Below the pieces are notes generated by a model. It saw only the letters and a list, made by a program, of their open reading frames with translations, ran no database searches and was not told the DNA's origin. DNA of 64,000 nt from positions 1 through 64,000 of the forward strand of contig JACRMI010000115.1 of assembly GCA_016215025.1 (NCBI GenBank). The letters run 5' to 3'. The stretch's first letter is position 1, and each line of letters opens with the position of its first letter. A program made the translations under genes and the position numbers. The stretch comes from Chloroflexota bacterium (lineage in GTDB: Bacteria > Chloroflexota > Anaerolineae > UBA4142). Shown here piece by piece: positions 24,216-31,908 of this stretch.

Positions 24216-26738
24216 TACGGTAATCATTCCGAGCGCAATCGTTTCTTGTGGCACGAAATTTTCGTCGAGCAGCAATGCTTCGGTCCCATCGTTGCCTTGG
24301 TACATCAAGACCTGAATCGTGTAATCCCCGTACGCAATGGTCGGTGGTAACGTGATCGTGAATCGATCTTGTACCGGCTCCCCAGGTTTCCACAACAACG
24401 TCGATGTCTTTGGTTCTCGATCAGGTGCAGCAGCAATTTTATTTCCCTTTGCATCAATCAAGCGCACGGACGCGCTATAATATCCATCGATTTTGTTTAG
24501 CGGTAGCCAGGTTAAATCGACCAAAACGTCTTCGCCAGCGGAATAGTACGTCTTGAAAATCGACTGCGAAGTGACGATGGCTGGCAGGACAATTTGATGC
24601 GCTGGATCACCTTCCTCGACTGAAACCTCGCCGGTTAAAACCCACGGATCGATACCCTTCGGAAATACTTGCAATTCCAATTGATAATTTCCTAGCTTGC
24701 TCGGCGCATTCAATCGAATGGGCACAATTGAAAGGTACGTTGTGACCAATGGCATTGTTGCGTTCACTTGTTCGCGCGTTCCGTCGCTCCAGTTGGCGAA
24801 CATGCGCAGCGTGTTCGTTGGCTTGACTGCGTAACTGAGCGCGCCGCGATTTCTGAGAATCAGAAAAGCCAAATAACTTTGACTCGGCGAAGCTGGGTTC
24901 GGCAAGTAGAGTTGCGGCTTGAGCGTTATGAGTTGGGGTAGTGGGACGATGCGATAAATCAGATCGTTGCCGAATTGCTGCTCTAATTGAATTCCGATTA
25001 AACGACCAAGATTAGTTTGTTGCTCTTTCCAATTCGGCATTCGGTCGCTGTGAACGACGACGAATCGCACGTCGAGCGCTTGCAACAAGCTGATCGAACG
25101 CTCGCTCGGAAATGATTCCATCTCGTACGCGATTTCGCCGCGCTTGGGTGGATTGAATCCGCTGTACCCATCCGGTGACGATTGCCAATGATACGTCGAG
25201 AGATATTGTGTCGTTAGGTCTTGCATTCGCTTGGTTGGGTCTTCGGACATCATCGGCAATTCAAGCACGACGCTCGACGTTTGCTTGGCGAGCCAGCGAA
25301 CGGATTGCGGAACCTGAACGCCGACGGGCACAGGCGTGATGGAGGCAGCGGGGAAGGCGAAATACTCGATTATGATGAGCAATGGCGCAACGCGTGATAC
25401 CTGATGCGTGAGACGCGCTATGCCAAAGCCAGCGAGGATGGCAAGCGCAAACATGACTAGTGCATCAAAACGCACTGGCGCGCGGAGAGCTTTCATTAGC
25501 GGAAAAGTGTCATAGAGCCAGCGGTAGGGTAGCGTAATGTCCGTGCCAATGGATGGCGTGAGAAACAAACGCGGACCGAGGGAAAGCAAAAAGGCAAAAG
25601 CTAAAAGTAACAAGTAAAACCAAGGGTTGCGATTCTTTGCGGCGACGATTCCAATAATTGCAAGCACAAGCGCGAAGACGCCGGGAAACAGATTGTCGAG
25701 TGGATAGCTGCCGAGCATGATCGGCGGTCGCGGCGCGAGGAGATTGCCGTAGAGAATATTTTGCGGCGAGACTTGAGTGTAGAGTTTTAGACTCGCACTG
25801 AACGATTCGCTCTCGGCGAGTTTCCGCTCAAAGCCCATATCGCGTTGGACTTGAAGATATGGGAGGAAGAAGGGGATGACGGCGATGGCGACTAAGATGG
25901 CGGCAATGACAAGGTGCTTAAAACGCGAAACGTAAAACCTTGTCCTGAGCGAAGTCGAAGGAGTGATGCGTGAGGAGTCTGTCCTGAGCACTTCGACGTT
26001 GCTCAGTGTAAACTCCGTCGAAGGATGATGCGTGATGAAGAACCAGAGGATATAGAGCGCAACGGCAAACGCGGCGAGGAAGGCGTAGTAAAAAGAAGAT
26101 AATGCTTGCAAAGAAAAGAAGAGCGCAAATAGGAAAGCTAATCGAAAATTGATAACTGGCGACTGGCGACTGGCGACCGGCGACTGATTCAGCATTCGCC
26201 ACAAATACATCATCGCCAGCGGCAGCCAGCCGAAGGATAGCAACTGTACTTGGGCGAGGTTGCCGAGGTTGTATGGATTGAATGAAAAAATAATTCCTGA
26301 GACGATTGCGGCATTGCGATTGCGCGTCAAATCGAAAACGAAAAGGTACATGGCGTATGCGGCGAGGAAAAACGATGCGAGCAGAACAAGATTGTAGCCG
26401 AGAACTGTATTATCGAATGCGAGGTTGAACGGCAGCCCGAATAATCCTTGTGGCAGCATCGTTTCGGAGAAAGCGAGTGTATTGGGATAGGGATAGAAAA
26501 TGTTCGCGTTGAATAGGTTGAGCGGATCGGTGATGAGGGCGTGACCGACCCAGCCAATGATCCACGTGTTGAGCAATCCATCCTGCTTGTCCTCAACTGC
26601 GTTGGCGAGGTGCAAGACGAGCGGATTGGTCATCACGCAGGTCAGCACGAGGAACAGCGCGACGGGAATTGCGTCGTGGAGTAGGTCAGGAACCCGTTTT
26701 CGGCTGCCTTCGGCAGCTTGAGAAAACGGGTTTCTCAT
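24210..26738 (-). CDS. Large multi-pass membrane protein, glycosyltransferase-like
   Basis: An 842-residue protein. The first ~430 residues hold about eleven TM segments with an early loop 'EDKQDGLLNTWIIGWVGHAL' and 'FYPYPNTLAFSETMLPQGL', as in the large membrane proteins (GT-C/YfhO-like) common in Chloroflexota. The last ~400 residues are soluble and probably extracytoplasmic with two beta-rich modules. Role is probably in envelope glycan or lipid assembly; unproven. Two repeat insertions are in frame: residues ~184-196 (7-nt array) and ~234-266 (CCTGAGCGAAGTCGAAGG family). The first residues are encoded by a repeat hairpin. It overlaps the stop of the small gene at 26735 by 4 nt (ATGA). Confidence 0.75.
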   Translation of the reverse strand: MRNPFSQAAEGSRKRVPDLLHDAIPVALFLVLTCVMTNPLVLHLANAVEDKQDGLLNTWIIGWVGHALITDPLNLFNANIFYPYPNTLAFSETMLPQGLFGLPFNLAFDNTVLGYNLVLLASFFLAAYAMYLFVFDLTRNRNAAIVSGIIFSFNPYNLGNLAQVQLLSFGWLPLAMMYLWRMLNQSPVASRQSPVINFRLAFLFALFFSLQALSSFYYAFLAAFAVALYILWFFITHHPSTEFTLSNVEVLRTDSSRITPSTSLRTRFYVSRFKHLVIAAILVAIAVIPFFLPYLQVQRDMGFERKLAESESFSASLKLYTQVSPQNILYGNLLAPRPPIMLGSYPLDNLFPGVFALVLAIIGIVAAKNRNPWFYLLLLAFAFLLSLGPRLFLTPSIGTDITLPYRWLYDTFPLMKALRAPVRFDALVMFALAILAGFGIARLTHQVSRVAPLLIIIEYFAFPAASITPVPVGVQVPQSVRWLAKQTSSVVLELPMMSEDPTKRMQDLTTQYLSTYHWQSSPDGYSGFNPPKRGEIAYEMESFPSERSISLLQALDVRFVVVHSDRMPNWKEQQTNLGRLIGIQLEQQFGNDLIYRIVPLPQLITLKPQLYLPNPASPSQSYLAFLILRNRGALSYAVKPTNTLRMFANWSDGTREQVNATMPLVTTYLSIVPIRLNAPSKLGNYQLELQVFPKGIDPWVLTGEVSVEEGDPAHQIVLPAIVTSQSIFKTYYSAGEDVLVDLTWLPLNKIDGYYSASVRLIDAKGNKIAAAPDREPKTSTLLWKPGEPVQDRFTITLPPTIAYGDYTIQVLMYQGNDGTEALLLDENFVPQETIALGMITVK
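25941..26037. repeat. CCTGAGCGAAGTCGAAGG element inside a membrane-protein gene
   Basis: GTCCTGAGCGAAGTCGAAGG (25942), a second GTCCTGAGCACTTCGACG (25981) and the inverse CTCCGTCGAAGGATG (26013) are mixed with GTGATGCGTGA units. The whole block is in frame and adds about 33 mostly polar residues to a loop. Confidence 0.88.
26156..26186. repeat. 7-nt array inside a membrane-protein gene
   Basis: CTG/CCG starts at 26156, 26163, 26170, 26177 and 26184. It encodes 'NQSPVASRQSPVINF', the same kind of peptide as the dnaE insertion (which reads 'NQSPVASQPS'). Confidence 0.93.
26691..26732. repeat. Repeat hairpin forming the start of a coding region
   Basis: AACCCGTTTTC (26691-26701) pairs with GAAAACGGGTT (26722-26732), with an inner GCTGCC/GGCAGC stem. 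The hairpin encodes residues ~3-16 of the 842-aa membrane protein immediately after its ATG. Confidence 0.85.
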
Positions 26739-26980
26739 GAAAGCAGACCCTTCCGCCAGTCACGCGCGTCCCACTTTGCTTTTAGTTGCTTTTTGAACTC
26801 TTCCGTCCATGCTGGGTCTTTCATTTTTTCGTTCAAAAGGGGCCAGACGGTTTCACTATCGGCGTCAATCGTGCCGAGGATTTCTTGAATATAGCGGTCA
26901 ACTTCGATTCGAGCTGATTTGATCGTCGGGATTCCGAGTTCTTCGAGAATCGGATCAAGGTTCACGGTATAGAAAGGCAT
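26735..26980 (-). CDS. Small hypothetical protein (81 aa)
   Basis: Acidic, soluble and probably helical; I do not recognise a family. It contains 'EELGIPTIKSARIEVDRYIQ' and a Trp-rich end ('DPAWTEEFKKQLKAKWDARD'). Its stop overlaps the start of the large membrane-protein gene by 4 nt, so it is probably translationally coupled and may be a partner. The initiator could be a few codons downstream; the chosen ATG has AGTTTAGTT upstream, not a strong Shine-Dalgarno. Coding is supported by the overlap and composition. Confidence 0.6.
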   Translation of the reverse strand: MPFYTVNLDPILEELGIPTIKSARIEVDRYIQEILGTIDADSETVWPLLNEKMKDPAWTEEFKKQLKAKWDARDWRKGLLS

Positions 26981-27098
26981 AACTAAACTCCATCGATTGC
27001 CTACGTGCGTCGCACATTCATATCGGCTGCATTATAATCCACTTGAATAACGTCGGCAAAATGCGTGGGCTGACTTGCTTCGGTTTCCCAAATTGTTT

Positions 27099-27127
27099 TT
27101 GCAGGATTTTCGACCCTATGCTATAAT
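27099..27127 (+). promoter_or_regulatory. Promoter of the tRNA-Ser genes
   Basis: TTGCAG (27099-27104), 17-nt spacer ending in TGC, TATAAT (27122-27127): good -35 and extended -10. Transcription would begin near 27134. The leader to the first tRNA has an ACTATCG/AACTATTGG 8-9-nt tandem repeat (about 27188-27230). Confidence 0.75.
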
Positions 27128-27231
27128 GCCTCAAGTTAGTTCAATAGTTACTTGGTGCATTCGTGCGTTGCTTGGCGAGTAGATGGCTAAACTATCGCAC
27201 TATCGAACTATTGGACTATCGAACTACTATT

Positions 27232-27320
27232 GGAGAGGTCGCATAGTCCGGTCTAGTGCGCGCGACTCGAAATCGCGTGTGGTCGCAAGGCCACCGGGGG
27301 TTCAAATCCCTCCCTCTCCG
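27232..27320 (+). tRNA. tRNA-Ser (anticodon CGA)
   Basis: Acceptor stem GGAGAGG (27232-27238) pairs with CCTCTCC (27313-27319), discriminator G. Anticodon stem GCGA/TCGC encloses loop CTCGAAA, anticodon CGA (reads UCG). The long variable arm (GTGGTCGCAAGGCCAC) and T-loop TTCAAAT mark it as a class II tRNA-Ser. CCA is not encoded. Confidence 0.95.
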
Positions 27321-27326
27321 CTCATC

Positions 27327-27407
27327 CAGTAATCAGTAATCAGTCATCAGTTAACAGTAAGTGCCGGATTGCATACTGTTCACTTAACACCGTTTACTGT
27401 TTACTGA
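27327..27407. repeat. Inverted 7-nt arrays between the two tRNA-Ser genes
   Basis: CAG starts at 27327, 27334, 27341, 27348 and 27355. The inverse CTG/CTT/CCG series starts at 27376, 27383, 27390, 27397 and 27404. The two halves can form a ~35-bp imperfect hairpin between the tRNAs. Confidence 0.93.
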
Positions 27408-27410
27408 CCT

Positions 27411-27495
27411 GGAGAGGTCGCATAGTTGGCCTAGTGCGCACGCTTGGAAAGCGTGTAGGTGATGAGCCTCGCGGGTTCGAATCCCGCCCTCTCCG
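27411..27495 (+). tRNA. tRNA-Ser (anticodon GGA)
   Basis: Acceptor stem GGAGAGG (27411-27417) pairs with CCTCTCC (27488-27494), discriminator G. Anticodon stem CACGC/GCGTG encloses TTGGAAA, anticodon GGA (reads UCC/UCU). Variable arm TAGGTGATGAGCCTC; T-loop TTCGAAT. CCA is not encoded. It is nearly identical in acceptor and D arms to the first tRNA-Ser. Confidence 0.95.
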
Positions 27496-27504
27496 CTAAA
27501 ACCA

Positions 27505-27575
27505 GTCAAAAGTGAACAGTCAACAGTCGCCAGTAGATTTTACTGCTTACTGCTTACTGCTTACTGTTGACTGGT
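27505..27575. repeat. Inverted 7-nt arrays between tRNA-Ser and SRP RNA
   Basis: CAGTCAACAGTCGCCAGT is followed by (CTGCTTA)3 and CTGTTGACTGG. It is the third such hairpin in 600 nt and ends at the -35 region of the SRP RNA promoter. Confidence 0.9.
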
Positions 27576-27581
27576 TCCTTT

Positions 27582-27610
27582 TTGACATTTTCCCCTATCT
27601 CGGCTAAACT
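27582..27610 (+). promoter_or_regulatory. SRP RNA promoter
   Basis: TTGACA (27582-27587), exactly 17 nt, TAAACT (27605-27610). The predicted start (~27617) coincides with the beginning of the conserved SRP RNA sequence. Confidence 0.85.
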
Positions 27611-27616
27611 TACGGT

Positions 27617-27903
27617 GGTCGTGCTAGATGGGGAACTAGCGGTGCCCTGACTCCACTTCGGTGGCTGACCTGCAATCCGCTACAGCAGGGTCGAATGCCT
27701 TTTCGCGGGGCGCACGTTTTGGGACTGTTCGGTCCAAGTGGCGATGAAGGTTGGGTCCGACGCGGCAAAAGCCGACAAACCCCGCCAGGGCTGGAAGGCA
27801 GCAACGGTAAGTCGTCACTTTTGGGTGCCGTCGGGGTACCTGGCTGGAGCTGGCTGTTCCGTTCAAGCTGGGGCGTACGTTTCAACAAAAGGCTGCACGG
27901 CCA
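27617..27903 (+). ncRNA. Signal recognition particle RNA, large bacterial type
   Basis: The 5' part has the Alu-domain hallmark GTCGTGCTAGATGGGGAACT (27619 on), followed by AGCGGTGCCCTG and CCTGCAATCCGCTACAGCAG, matching the large Bacillus-type scRNA. The Ffh-binding domain IV carries GGCTGGAAGGCAGCAACGG with the GGAA tetraloop near 27812. The 3' end is taken at GGCTGCACGGCC before ATTTTTC. About 287 nt, so Alu plus S domains, unlike the short E. coli 4.5S RNA. Ends are approximate. It works with Ffh and with FtsY (22027). Confidence 0.92.
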
Positions 27904-27937
27904 ATTTTTCTCCGTTAGTCGTGCTCAACTTGCTTTT

Positions 27938-28081
27938 GTGGGTTGTCCCAATGTTCCTCTGTTGAGGAAACCCACGTCATTACACCTGCCCTGGCGGGTG
28001 ACTGTGGCCAAGTGCGCCACAGCCATGCCAGGGTCAAGTTGTCGCACGAGTCATCGAGTGAAGACACACCTTGTCAACTTG
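27938..28081 (+). promoter_or_regulatory. Structured leader of the 3D-domain gene
   Basis: Three hairpins precede the gene: GTGGGTT/AACCCAC (27938-27975, inner TCCTC/GAGGA); CCCTGGC/GCCAGGG (27989-28033, inner CTGTGGC/GCCACAG); and CAAGTTG/CAACTTG (28035-28081), whose right arm covers codons 2-4 and can hide the TTG start. I do not recognise a known riboswitch; the ydaO c-di-AMP consensus is not present. A cis-regulatory role is inference. Confidence 0.5.
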
Positions 28082-29555
28082 GCAATCCGAAGAAGAACTA
28101 GATGCGTTCTCCACACCTAACATCCGCTTGCGCCTTGACGCATCCACACTAATCCTCGTACTAACGGTCGTCGCTCTAGCCCTTATGGGTTGGGGCTATT
28201 TCCGTGCGCTCAAGCCCATCACCGTTCAAATCAATCAGCAGTCCCGCCTTGTCCTGACGAATCAGGCAACTGTCGCCGGCGTGCTGGACGACGCGTCGAT
28301 TATGCTCCACCCCGAAGACGTTGTTTTTCCCGCCCTCACCGCACCTATACCCGATAATCAACCCATTTCGATTCGACTGGCGCAACCGGTGCAGGTCCAA
28401 GCCGATGGTAACACTGTTCAAGTTCGCACGCAAAGTAAAACGATTGGCGAAGCATTGGGTCAAATAGGCATCTTTCTCAAGCCAAACGACAAAGTGATTG
28501 CCGACGGTCAAGTCGTGGCAGCTACCGCTGCCTTGACGCCCGGCGAGGGCGAGTGGGTCAATCTTGTCGTTCACCGCGCGGTGCCAATTGAGGTCAACGA
28601 CAACGGCGCGCTGACGACGGTTTACACCACCGCGCCAACTCTCGGCGAAGCGCTGCGGCAAGCCGGTCTGATCGTCTATTTGGGCGACTATGTGACGCCC
28701 GATCTCGGCACGCCGATTTCACCCGGCTGGCAAGTGTACATCCGGCGCTCGCGCGAAGTCAGTATTAGCGTCGATGGCAAGACGATTCGCACGCGCACAC
28801 TAGGCAACACAGTCGCCGAATTGCTCACGCAAGAGGGCATTCAGCTCAAAGACAAGGATTATGCCGTTCCGTCGGCAACCGATCAAATCCGCGAAAGCAT
28901 GAACGTCCAAGTCACCCGCGTGCGTGAGGAATTTTTGACAGAGTCGGAGTACATTCGTTACGAAACCGTCTGGCAAGCCGACGCAACGATGGACATTGAT
29001 ACTCGTAAAACGAGTCAAACGGGCGTTGAAGGCGTCAAGAAACGCACGATTCGTCTCCTGTTCGAAAACGGACGCGAGACCAAGCGCACAGTTGATCGTG
29101 AATGGATTGATTCAGCGCCGGTGACACAGATCATCAACTATGGAACGAAAATCACGCACCGCACGTTGACCTTGCCCGATGGCTCGACGACGACGTACTG
29201 GCGCAAGCTTCGCATTCTGGCGACCTCCTACACGGCGGCAACTTCCGGCAAGGCACGCACGCACCCTGAATTTGGCATCACTGCCACCGGAATGCGCGCC
29301 GGTACCGGTATTGTCGCGGTCGATCCGAAGGTGATCAATCTTAAATCAAAGCTCTACATTCCCGGTTATGGCTTGGCGACGGCGGGTGATACCGGCGGTC
29401 GCATTCTAGGCAAGCGGGTTGACTTGGGATATGATGAATGGAATTTGGTTCTGTGGTTCCAATGGATTGACATTTACGTGCTCGATCCTGCGCCGTCGGC
29501 GAACCAAATCCATTGGATCATTCCGGATACGCCAAAGGAACGCTACACGCACTAA
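28071..29555 (+). CDS. DUF348/G5/3D-domain cell-wall protein (YabE-like)
   Basis: A 494-residue membrane-anchored exported protein. One TM segment (about 26-42) follows a short cytosolic tail. Three DUF348 modules ('ITVQINQQSRLVLTNQATVA', 'VQVQADGNTVQVRTQSKTIG', 'VSISVDGKTIRTRTLGNTVA') precede a G5 domain (~275-350) and a C-terminal 3D domain with the Asp signature 'AGDTGGRILGKRVDLGYDEW'. It is probably a peptidoglycan-acting (Rpf/YabE/MltA-like fold) enzyme. The TTG start is forced: an in-frame TGA lies 12 nt upstream and no ATG follows until the TM segment. ksgA follows after 3 nt, echoing the Bacillus yabE-rnmV-ksgA order without rnmV. Confidence 0.85.
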   Translation: MSTWQSEEELDAFSTPNIRLRLDASTLILVLTVVALALMGWGYFRALKPITVQINQQSRLVLTNQATVAGVLDDASIMLHPEDVVFPALTAPIPDNQPISIRLAQPVQVQADGNTVQVRTQSKTIGEALGQIGIFLKPNDKVIADGQVVAATAALTPGEGEWVNLVVHRAVPIEVNDNGALTTVYTTAPTLGEALRQAGLIVYLGDYVTPDLGTPISPGWQVYIRRSREVSISVDGKTIRTRTLGNTVAELLTQEGIQLKDKDYAVPSATDQIRESMNVQVTRVREEFLTESEYIRYETVWQADATMDIDTRKTSQTGVEGVKKRTIRLLFENGRETKRTVDREWIDSAPVTQIINYGTKITHRTLTLPDGSTTTYWRKLRILATSYTAATSGKARTHPEFGITATGMRAGTGIVAVDPKVINLKSKLYIPGYGLATAGDTGGRILGKRVDLGYDEWNLVLWFQWIDIYVLDPAPSANQIHWIIPDTPKERYTH

Positions 29556-29558
29556 GTT

Positions 29559-30455
29559 ATGGGCATCAAATCGAACCTTGATTCGGAAGGTTTGCGTCCC
29601 CAGAAAAAGTTTGGGCAACATTTCCTAACGGATCCGCGAATTTTGGAGAGCATTGTCAATGCCGCCGACATCACATCGACGGACACCGTGCTTGAAATTG
29701 GTCCGGGGTTGGGACACTTGACGCGTGTGCTGGCACGGCGCGCCGGGCGCTTGATCGCGGTCGAAGTGGATCGCGCCTTGGCGGCCAAACTCACGACGGA
29801 ATTTGCGTCTGCTTCTAATGTGAGTATTATTCAAGGGAATTTTCTGAATGAAGAGTCAGCGGGATGGATTAGACGACACAGTAACCAAATAGCAGGGGCG
29901 GGAAAAAGGTCTCCCGCCCCTTTGTCTATGCCATTCAAAGTCGTAGCGAACTTGCCGTATTATATTACGTCGGCGATCTTACAGCATCTCTTGGAGAATG
30001 AGCCAAGACCGCAAGTGATCGTGGTTATGGTGCAACGCGAGGTGGCGCAGCGGATCGTGGCGCGTCCACCGTCGATGAGTTTGTTGGCGGTGAGCGTCCA
30101 ACTCTTCGGGCAGCCACGCATCGTGCGGACGATTGCTGCGGGCGCGTTTTATCCGCCGCCCAAAGTCGATTCCGCCGTGGTTCGTTTGGACGTCTTCGAG
30201 CAAACGCGCTTGAAGGCGGATCAACTCCCGCGTTTTTTTCAAATTGTGCGGGCAGGTTTTAGTGGCAAGCGAAAGCAATTGAGAAATTCCCTAGCACATG
30301 GTTTATCGATTAATGCAGAATCGATTTCAACCGCATTGCTGAATGCCAAGATTCAACCATCGCGCCGAGCCGAGACGTTAACCTTGGATGAATGGCTGGC
30401 GCTTTTTCATACATTATCCATCTTGCCTATTGTTGGAACCAAGAAATCGGGTTAG
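29559..30455 (+). CDS. 16S rRNA dimethyladenosine transferase KsgA
   Basis: Dimethylates A1518 and A1519 in helix 45 of 16S rRNA late in 30S assembly. Motifs: 'KKFGQHFLTDPRILESIV', SAM motif I 'LEIGPGLGHLTRVL', and the catalytic 'NLPYYI' motif. About 23 extra residues (~102-124, 'QIAGAGKRSPAPLS' in the middle) stand between motif III and NLPYYI. They are encoded by a stem-loop of the type used as a terminator after dnaE, GGGGCGGG/CCCGCCCC + TTTGTCT. The frame is kept, but premature termination within ksgA is conceivable. The start is 3 nt after the previous stop. Confidence 0.95.
   Translation: MGIKSNLDSEGLRPQKKFGQHFLTDPRILESIVNAADITSTDTVLEIGPGLGHLTRVLARRAGRLIAVEVDRALAAKLTTEFASASNVSIIQGNFLNEESAGWIRRHSNQIAGAGKRSPAPLSMPFKVVANLPYYITSAILQHLLENEPRPQVIVVMVQREVAQRIVARPPSMSLLAVSVQLFGQPRIVRTIAAGAFYPPPKVDSAVVRLDVFEQTRLKADQLPRFFQIVRAGFSGKRKQLRNSLAHGLSINAESISTALLNAKIQPSRRAETLTLDEWLALFHTLSILPIVGTKKSG
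29895..29927 (+). repeat. Terminator-like hairpin inside ksgA
   Basis: GGGGCGGG (29895-29902) pairs with CCCGCCCC (29913-29920), followed by TTTGTCT. It closely matches the dnaE terminator at 21906 (GGGCGGG/CCCGCCC + TTTGTTTTTT), so it appears to be an intergenic hairpin that moved into a gene. Confidence 0.85.
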
Positions 30456-30533
30456 AATAGTCTTACCAATCGAAAGTTTGTATCTCGTTCTCTGCCTGGT
30501 TAGAAGTAAATCCACGGTAGAGGGAAAAGCAAC

Positions 30534-31475
30534 GTGGCTGAACTTCTCAAACGTAAATTATTGCTTGTCGATGATGATCCGCTGATTCGCCGAGTGGTTA
30601 CCAATTCACTCTCGGCAATTGGGTATCAGGTATTTTCTGTTGGCTCCGCTCGTGAAGCTCTCGCTAGCGCGCGTGCTAATTTGCCCGATCTGATTTTGTT
30701 GGACGTCATTATGCCAGAGATGACCGGCTATGAGGTTTGCCAGCAGTTACGCGAAGACCCGCAAACAGCAACCTTGCCTATTATCATGTTGACCGCAATG
30801 GATGAACCCGAAGCAGTCGTCAAAGGTTTGAAGATTGGCGCAGACGACTATATTACCAAGCCCTTCAATATCGAGGAATTGATTTCGCGCATTGAAGCGC
30901 ATTTGCGAAGAAGTATCCGCCAGGTCGGCGCGAATCCGCTCACCACATTGCCAGGCAATCCCACGATCGAGCATGTTCTCCAAGATCGGTTGGATCGACA
31001 TCAACCCATTGCCGTCCTCTATGTCGATTTGACGAATTTTAAACCGTACAATGACGAATATGGCTGGCTGCAAGGCGATCAAGTCATTAAAATGCTTTCG
31101 CAAAAACTCATCGACGCGGTGCGTGCGCACGGAGGCAAAGACGGCTTTATCGGTCACATCGGCGGCGACGATTTTGTCATCTTGTGCACACCGGAATGCG
31201 CTGAGCCAGTCGCGCAAAACCTAATTGCCGGTTTCGATAATGCGATTCCGACATTCTATACCGATAAAGACCGCGAACGCGGGTATATCAATGTGTTGGA
31301 TCGACGCGGCAAGCGCTTTCGCGCGCCGATGGTCTCCGTCGCGGTTGCGATTATTACGAATCGACAACGTTCATATGAATATGTCGGTCAAATTGCATCG
31401 GACGCTGCCGAAGTCAAGAAATATGTAAAATCATTGCCCGGTAGTCATTATGCATTTGACCGGCGCACCAAGTAA
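30534..31475 (+). CDS. Response regulator with REC and degenerate GGDEF domain
   Basis: A 313-residue signalling protein. The REC domain (~8-122) has the acidic pair 'VDDD', phospho-acceptor Asp57 ('LILLDVIMPEMTG') and the conserved Lys ('DDYITKPFN'). The second domain (~140-310) is GGDEF-like, but the signature reads GGDDF ('IGHIGGDDFVILCTPE') and 'DLTNFKPYNDEYGWLQGD' replaces the usual substrate segment. Cyclase activity is therefore uncertain; it may be a receiver-controlled binding protein. GTG start with GAGGG upstream. No partner kinase nearby. Confidence 0.85.
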   Translation: MAELLKRKLLLVDDDPLIRRVVTNSLSAIGYQVFSVGSAREALASARANLPDLILLDVIMPEMTGYEVCQQLREDPQTATLPIIMLTAMDEPEAVVKGLKIGADDYITKPFNIEELISRIEAHLRRSIRQVGANPLTTLPGNPTIEHVLQDRLDRHQPIAVLYVDLTNFKPYNDEYGWLQGDQVIKMLSQKLIDAVRAHGGKDGFIGHIGGDDFVILCTPECAEPVAQNLIAGFDNAIPTFYTDKDRERGYINVLDRRGKRFRAPMVSVAVAIITNRQRSYEYVGQIASDAAEVKKYVKSLPGSHYAFDRRTK

Positions 31476-31524
31476 GAGTATAATCCGCCTCTGTCATTAG
31501 CTTTTCTTTGAGGTGGTACGCTAT

Positions 31525-31836
31525 ATGCCCATTTACGAATACGAATGCGAAAATTGCGGCGTACGGTTCGAGCGATTGCAATCGATGAAAGATGAACCCG
31601 TACGCCAATGTCCGGAATGTTCAGGGTTAGTTCACAAAATACTTCATCCCGCTGGAATTATTTTTAAAGGCTCGGGTTGGTACATTACCGACAGCAAAAA
31701 GAGCACATCGAGCGCCGTGACGGGCGAAACCAAGTCTGAATCGACCGAAACCAAGACAGACAAACCCGCCGAGACCAGTCCCAAACCCGAAGTCAAAGCC
31801 GAAACCAAAGTCGAAACCAAAAGCGAAACAAAATAA
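31525..31836 (+). CDS. FmdB-family zinc ribbon protein
   Basis: A 103-residue protein. The N-terminus 'MPIYEYECENCGVRFERLQS' and 'CPECSGLVHKIL' form the FmdB/CxxC zinc ribbon (two CxxC pairs). The C-terminal ~45 residues are a Lys/Glu/Thr low-complexity tail built from repeated 'ETK' units. FmdB proteins were proposed as regulators; the true role is unknown. The ATG at 31525 fits the family start, with GAGGTGG upstream. A bidirectional terminator follows. Confidence 0.88.
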   Translation: MPIYEYECENCGVRFERLQSMKDEPVRQCPECSGLVHKILHPAGIIFKGSGWYITDSKKSTSSAVTGETKSESTETKTDKPAETSPKPEVKAETKVETKSETK

Positions 31837-31860
31837 CATTCGTCAAGCGCCAAAAAAAAT

Positions 31861-31893
31861 TGGGGATACCGCGATTCGCGATATCCCCATTGT
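31861..31893. terminator. Bidirectional terminator between convergent genes
   Basis: GGGGATA (31862-31868) pairs with TATCCCC (31882-31888), with an inner CGCGA/TCGCG stem, flanked by A-rich sequence on the left and TTGTTT on the right. It serves the fmdB-like gene and the convergent gene at 31909. Confidence 0.85.
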
Positions 31894-31908
31894 TTATCTG
31901 GACGACGA

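Noticed and set aside
27938..28070. c-di-AMP (ydaO) riboswitch before the 3D-domain gene
   Set aside because: The gene type fits, but the conserved ydaO core sequences are not seen; only generic hairpins.
27695..28120. 141-codon frame over the SRP RNA
   Set aside because: It overlaps a well-conserved structured RNA and the leader of the next gene; no Shine-Dalgarno.
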